Source of the DNA: Nitriliruptoraceae bacterium
GTDB lineage: Bacteria; Actinomycetota; Nitriliruptoria; Nitriliruptorales; Nitriliruptoraceae
Reading direction: 5' to 3'
Length of the DNA: 5,527 bases
Assembly (NCBI GenBank): GCA_007120485.1
Contig: SKNP01000125.1
Span: 1 to 5,527 of the forward strand
Positions 5,049-5,527 of this stretch are shown one piece after another; position 1 is the stretch's first letter, and each line of letters begins with the position of its first letter. Below the pieces are notes generated by a model. That model saw only the letters and a list, made by a program, of their open reading frames with translations, was not told the DNA's origin and did no database searches. The translations under genes were made by a program, and so were the position numbers.

Positions 5049-5527
5049 ATGGCTGCTGATGTCCCGGTCGTGCGCTTCGAGGAGACCAGCAAGCACTTCG
5101 GTGATGTGGTCGCGCTCGATCGTCTCACGTTGGAGGTCGGCTCGGGTGAGATCGTCGGGCTGCTCGGTCCCAACGGTGCGGGCAAGACCACGACGCTGCG
5201 GGCCCTGCTCGGGCTGATCCGCCCCACCTCCGGACGCGCGGAGATCTTCGGGATCGATGCCTGGTCGGACCCGGTGGAAGCCCACCGTCGCCTGGCGTAC
5301 ATCCCGGGCGAGTTCGCGGTGTGGCCACAGCTCTCCGGTGGGCAGATCCTGGACCTGTTGGGTGCGGTCTCCGGCGGTTACGACACCGCGTACCGCGACG
5401 AACTCGTCGAGCGCTTCAACTTCGACCCGTCCAAGAAGGGCCGGTCCTACTCCAAGGGCAACCGGCAGAAGATCGCCGTCATCGCGGCGCTGATGACCCG
5501 GTCGGAGCTGTTGGTGATGGACGAGCC
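5049..5527 (+). CDS. ABC transporter ATP-binding protein, truncated by the window end
   Basis: Only the first 159 codons are present; the frame is intact up to the edge. It should power an export-type ABC transporter whose permease would be expected downstream. Residues 7-32 form the usual first strands (VVRFEETSKHFGDVVALDRLTLEVGSGE). Walker A is GPNGAGKTT (40-48). The position normally holding the Q-loop glutamine reads YIPGEF (84-89), with Glu in place of Gln. The signature motif is YSKGNRQK (134-141) instead of LSGGQ, and Walker B (LLVMDE, 154-159) is cut at the edge. The YIPGE / KKGRxYSKGNRQK combination is typical of a group of actinobacterial ATPases paired with large multi-helix permeases and often annotated as antibiotic or multidrug exporters. 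Substrate is unknown. An incidental LSGGQ at residues 95-99 lies before the helical domain and is not the true signature. The gene has its own 242-bp upstream region after the COG2403 gene. Confidence 0.93.
   Translation, partial: MAADVPVVRFEETSKHFGDVVALDRLTLEVGSGEIVGLLGPNGAGKTTTLRALLGLIRPTSGRAEIFGIDAWSDPVEAHRRLAYIPGEFAVWPQLSGGQILDLLGAVSGGYDTAYRDELVERFNFDPSKKGRSYSKGNRQKIAVIAALMTRSELLVMDE

Overview
The window is very GC-rich, almost every third codon position is G or C, and four of the seven coding calls start on GTG behind a clear Shine-Dalgarno sequence. This fits a high-GC actinobacterium. The COG2403-type P-loop protein would fit a deep-branching, possibly halophilic or alkaliphilic lineage (Nitriliruptor/Euzebya/Egibacter-like), but that placement is inference and no marker gene is present to settle it.

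Layout. (1) 1-223: the end of a plus-strand frame with one hydrophobic segment enters from the left edge. It converges on, and overlaps, the 3' end of a minus-strand gene at 129-782 (DUF4287-like N-terminal part plus SRPBCC/AHSA1-like tail). The junction carries a 66-bp tandem duplication (41-172) that repeats the last codons and stop of the minus-strand gene, with a 20-bp perfect palindrome at the repeat boundary. (2) 783-1013: divergent intergenic region. (3) 1014-2120: a six-helix membrane diguanylate cyclase with intact GGDEF and I-site motifs and a tail of hexapeptide repeats. (4) 2121-2153: a hairpin between convergent genes. (5) 2154-2735, minus: a small class I SAM-dependent methyltransferase. 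(6) 2866-3300, plus: a small membrane-anchored protein with an OB-fold-like outer domain, not otherwise recognised. (7) 3475-4806, plus: a COG2403 protein, the family annotated as cyclic 2,3-diphosphoglycerate synthetase / predicted GTPase. (8) 4807-5048: an intergenic region with a 22-bp tandem repeat in which each unit can fold as a hairpin. (9) 5049 to the right edge: the first 159 codons of an ABC transporter ATPase with a variant signature motif.

These genes do not form one evident pathway. Strand changes break the window into mostly single-gene units: the cyclase and the methyltransferase converge, the methyltransferase and the anchored protein diverge, and only the anchored protein, the COG2403 protein and the ABC ATPase run in the same direction, each after a gap of at least 174 bp. 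The least ordinary items are the 66-bp terminal duplication with its junction palindrome and the cDPG-synthetase-like gene in what looks like an actinobacterium. I did not find a defence, CRISPR, transposon or RNA-gene system.
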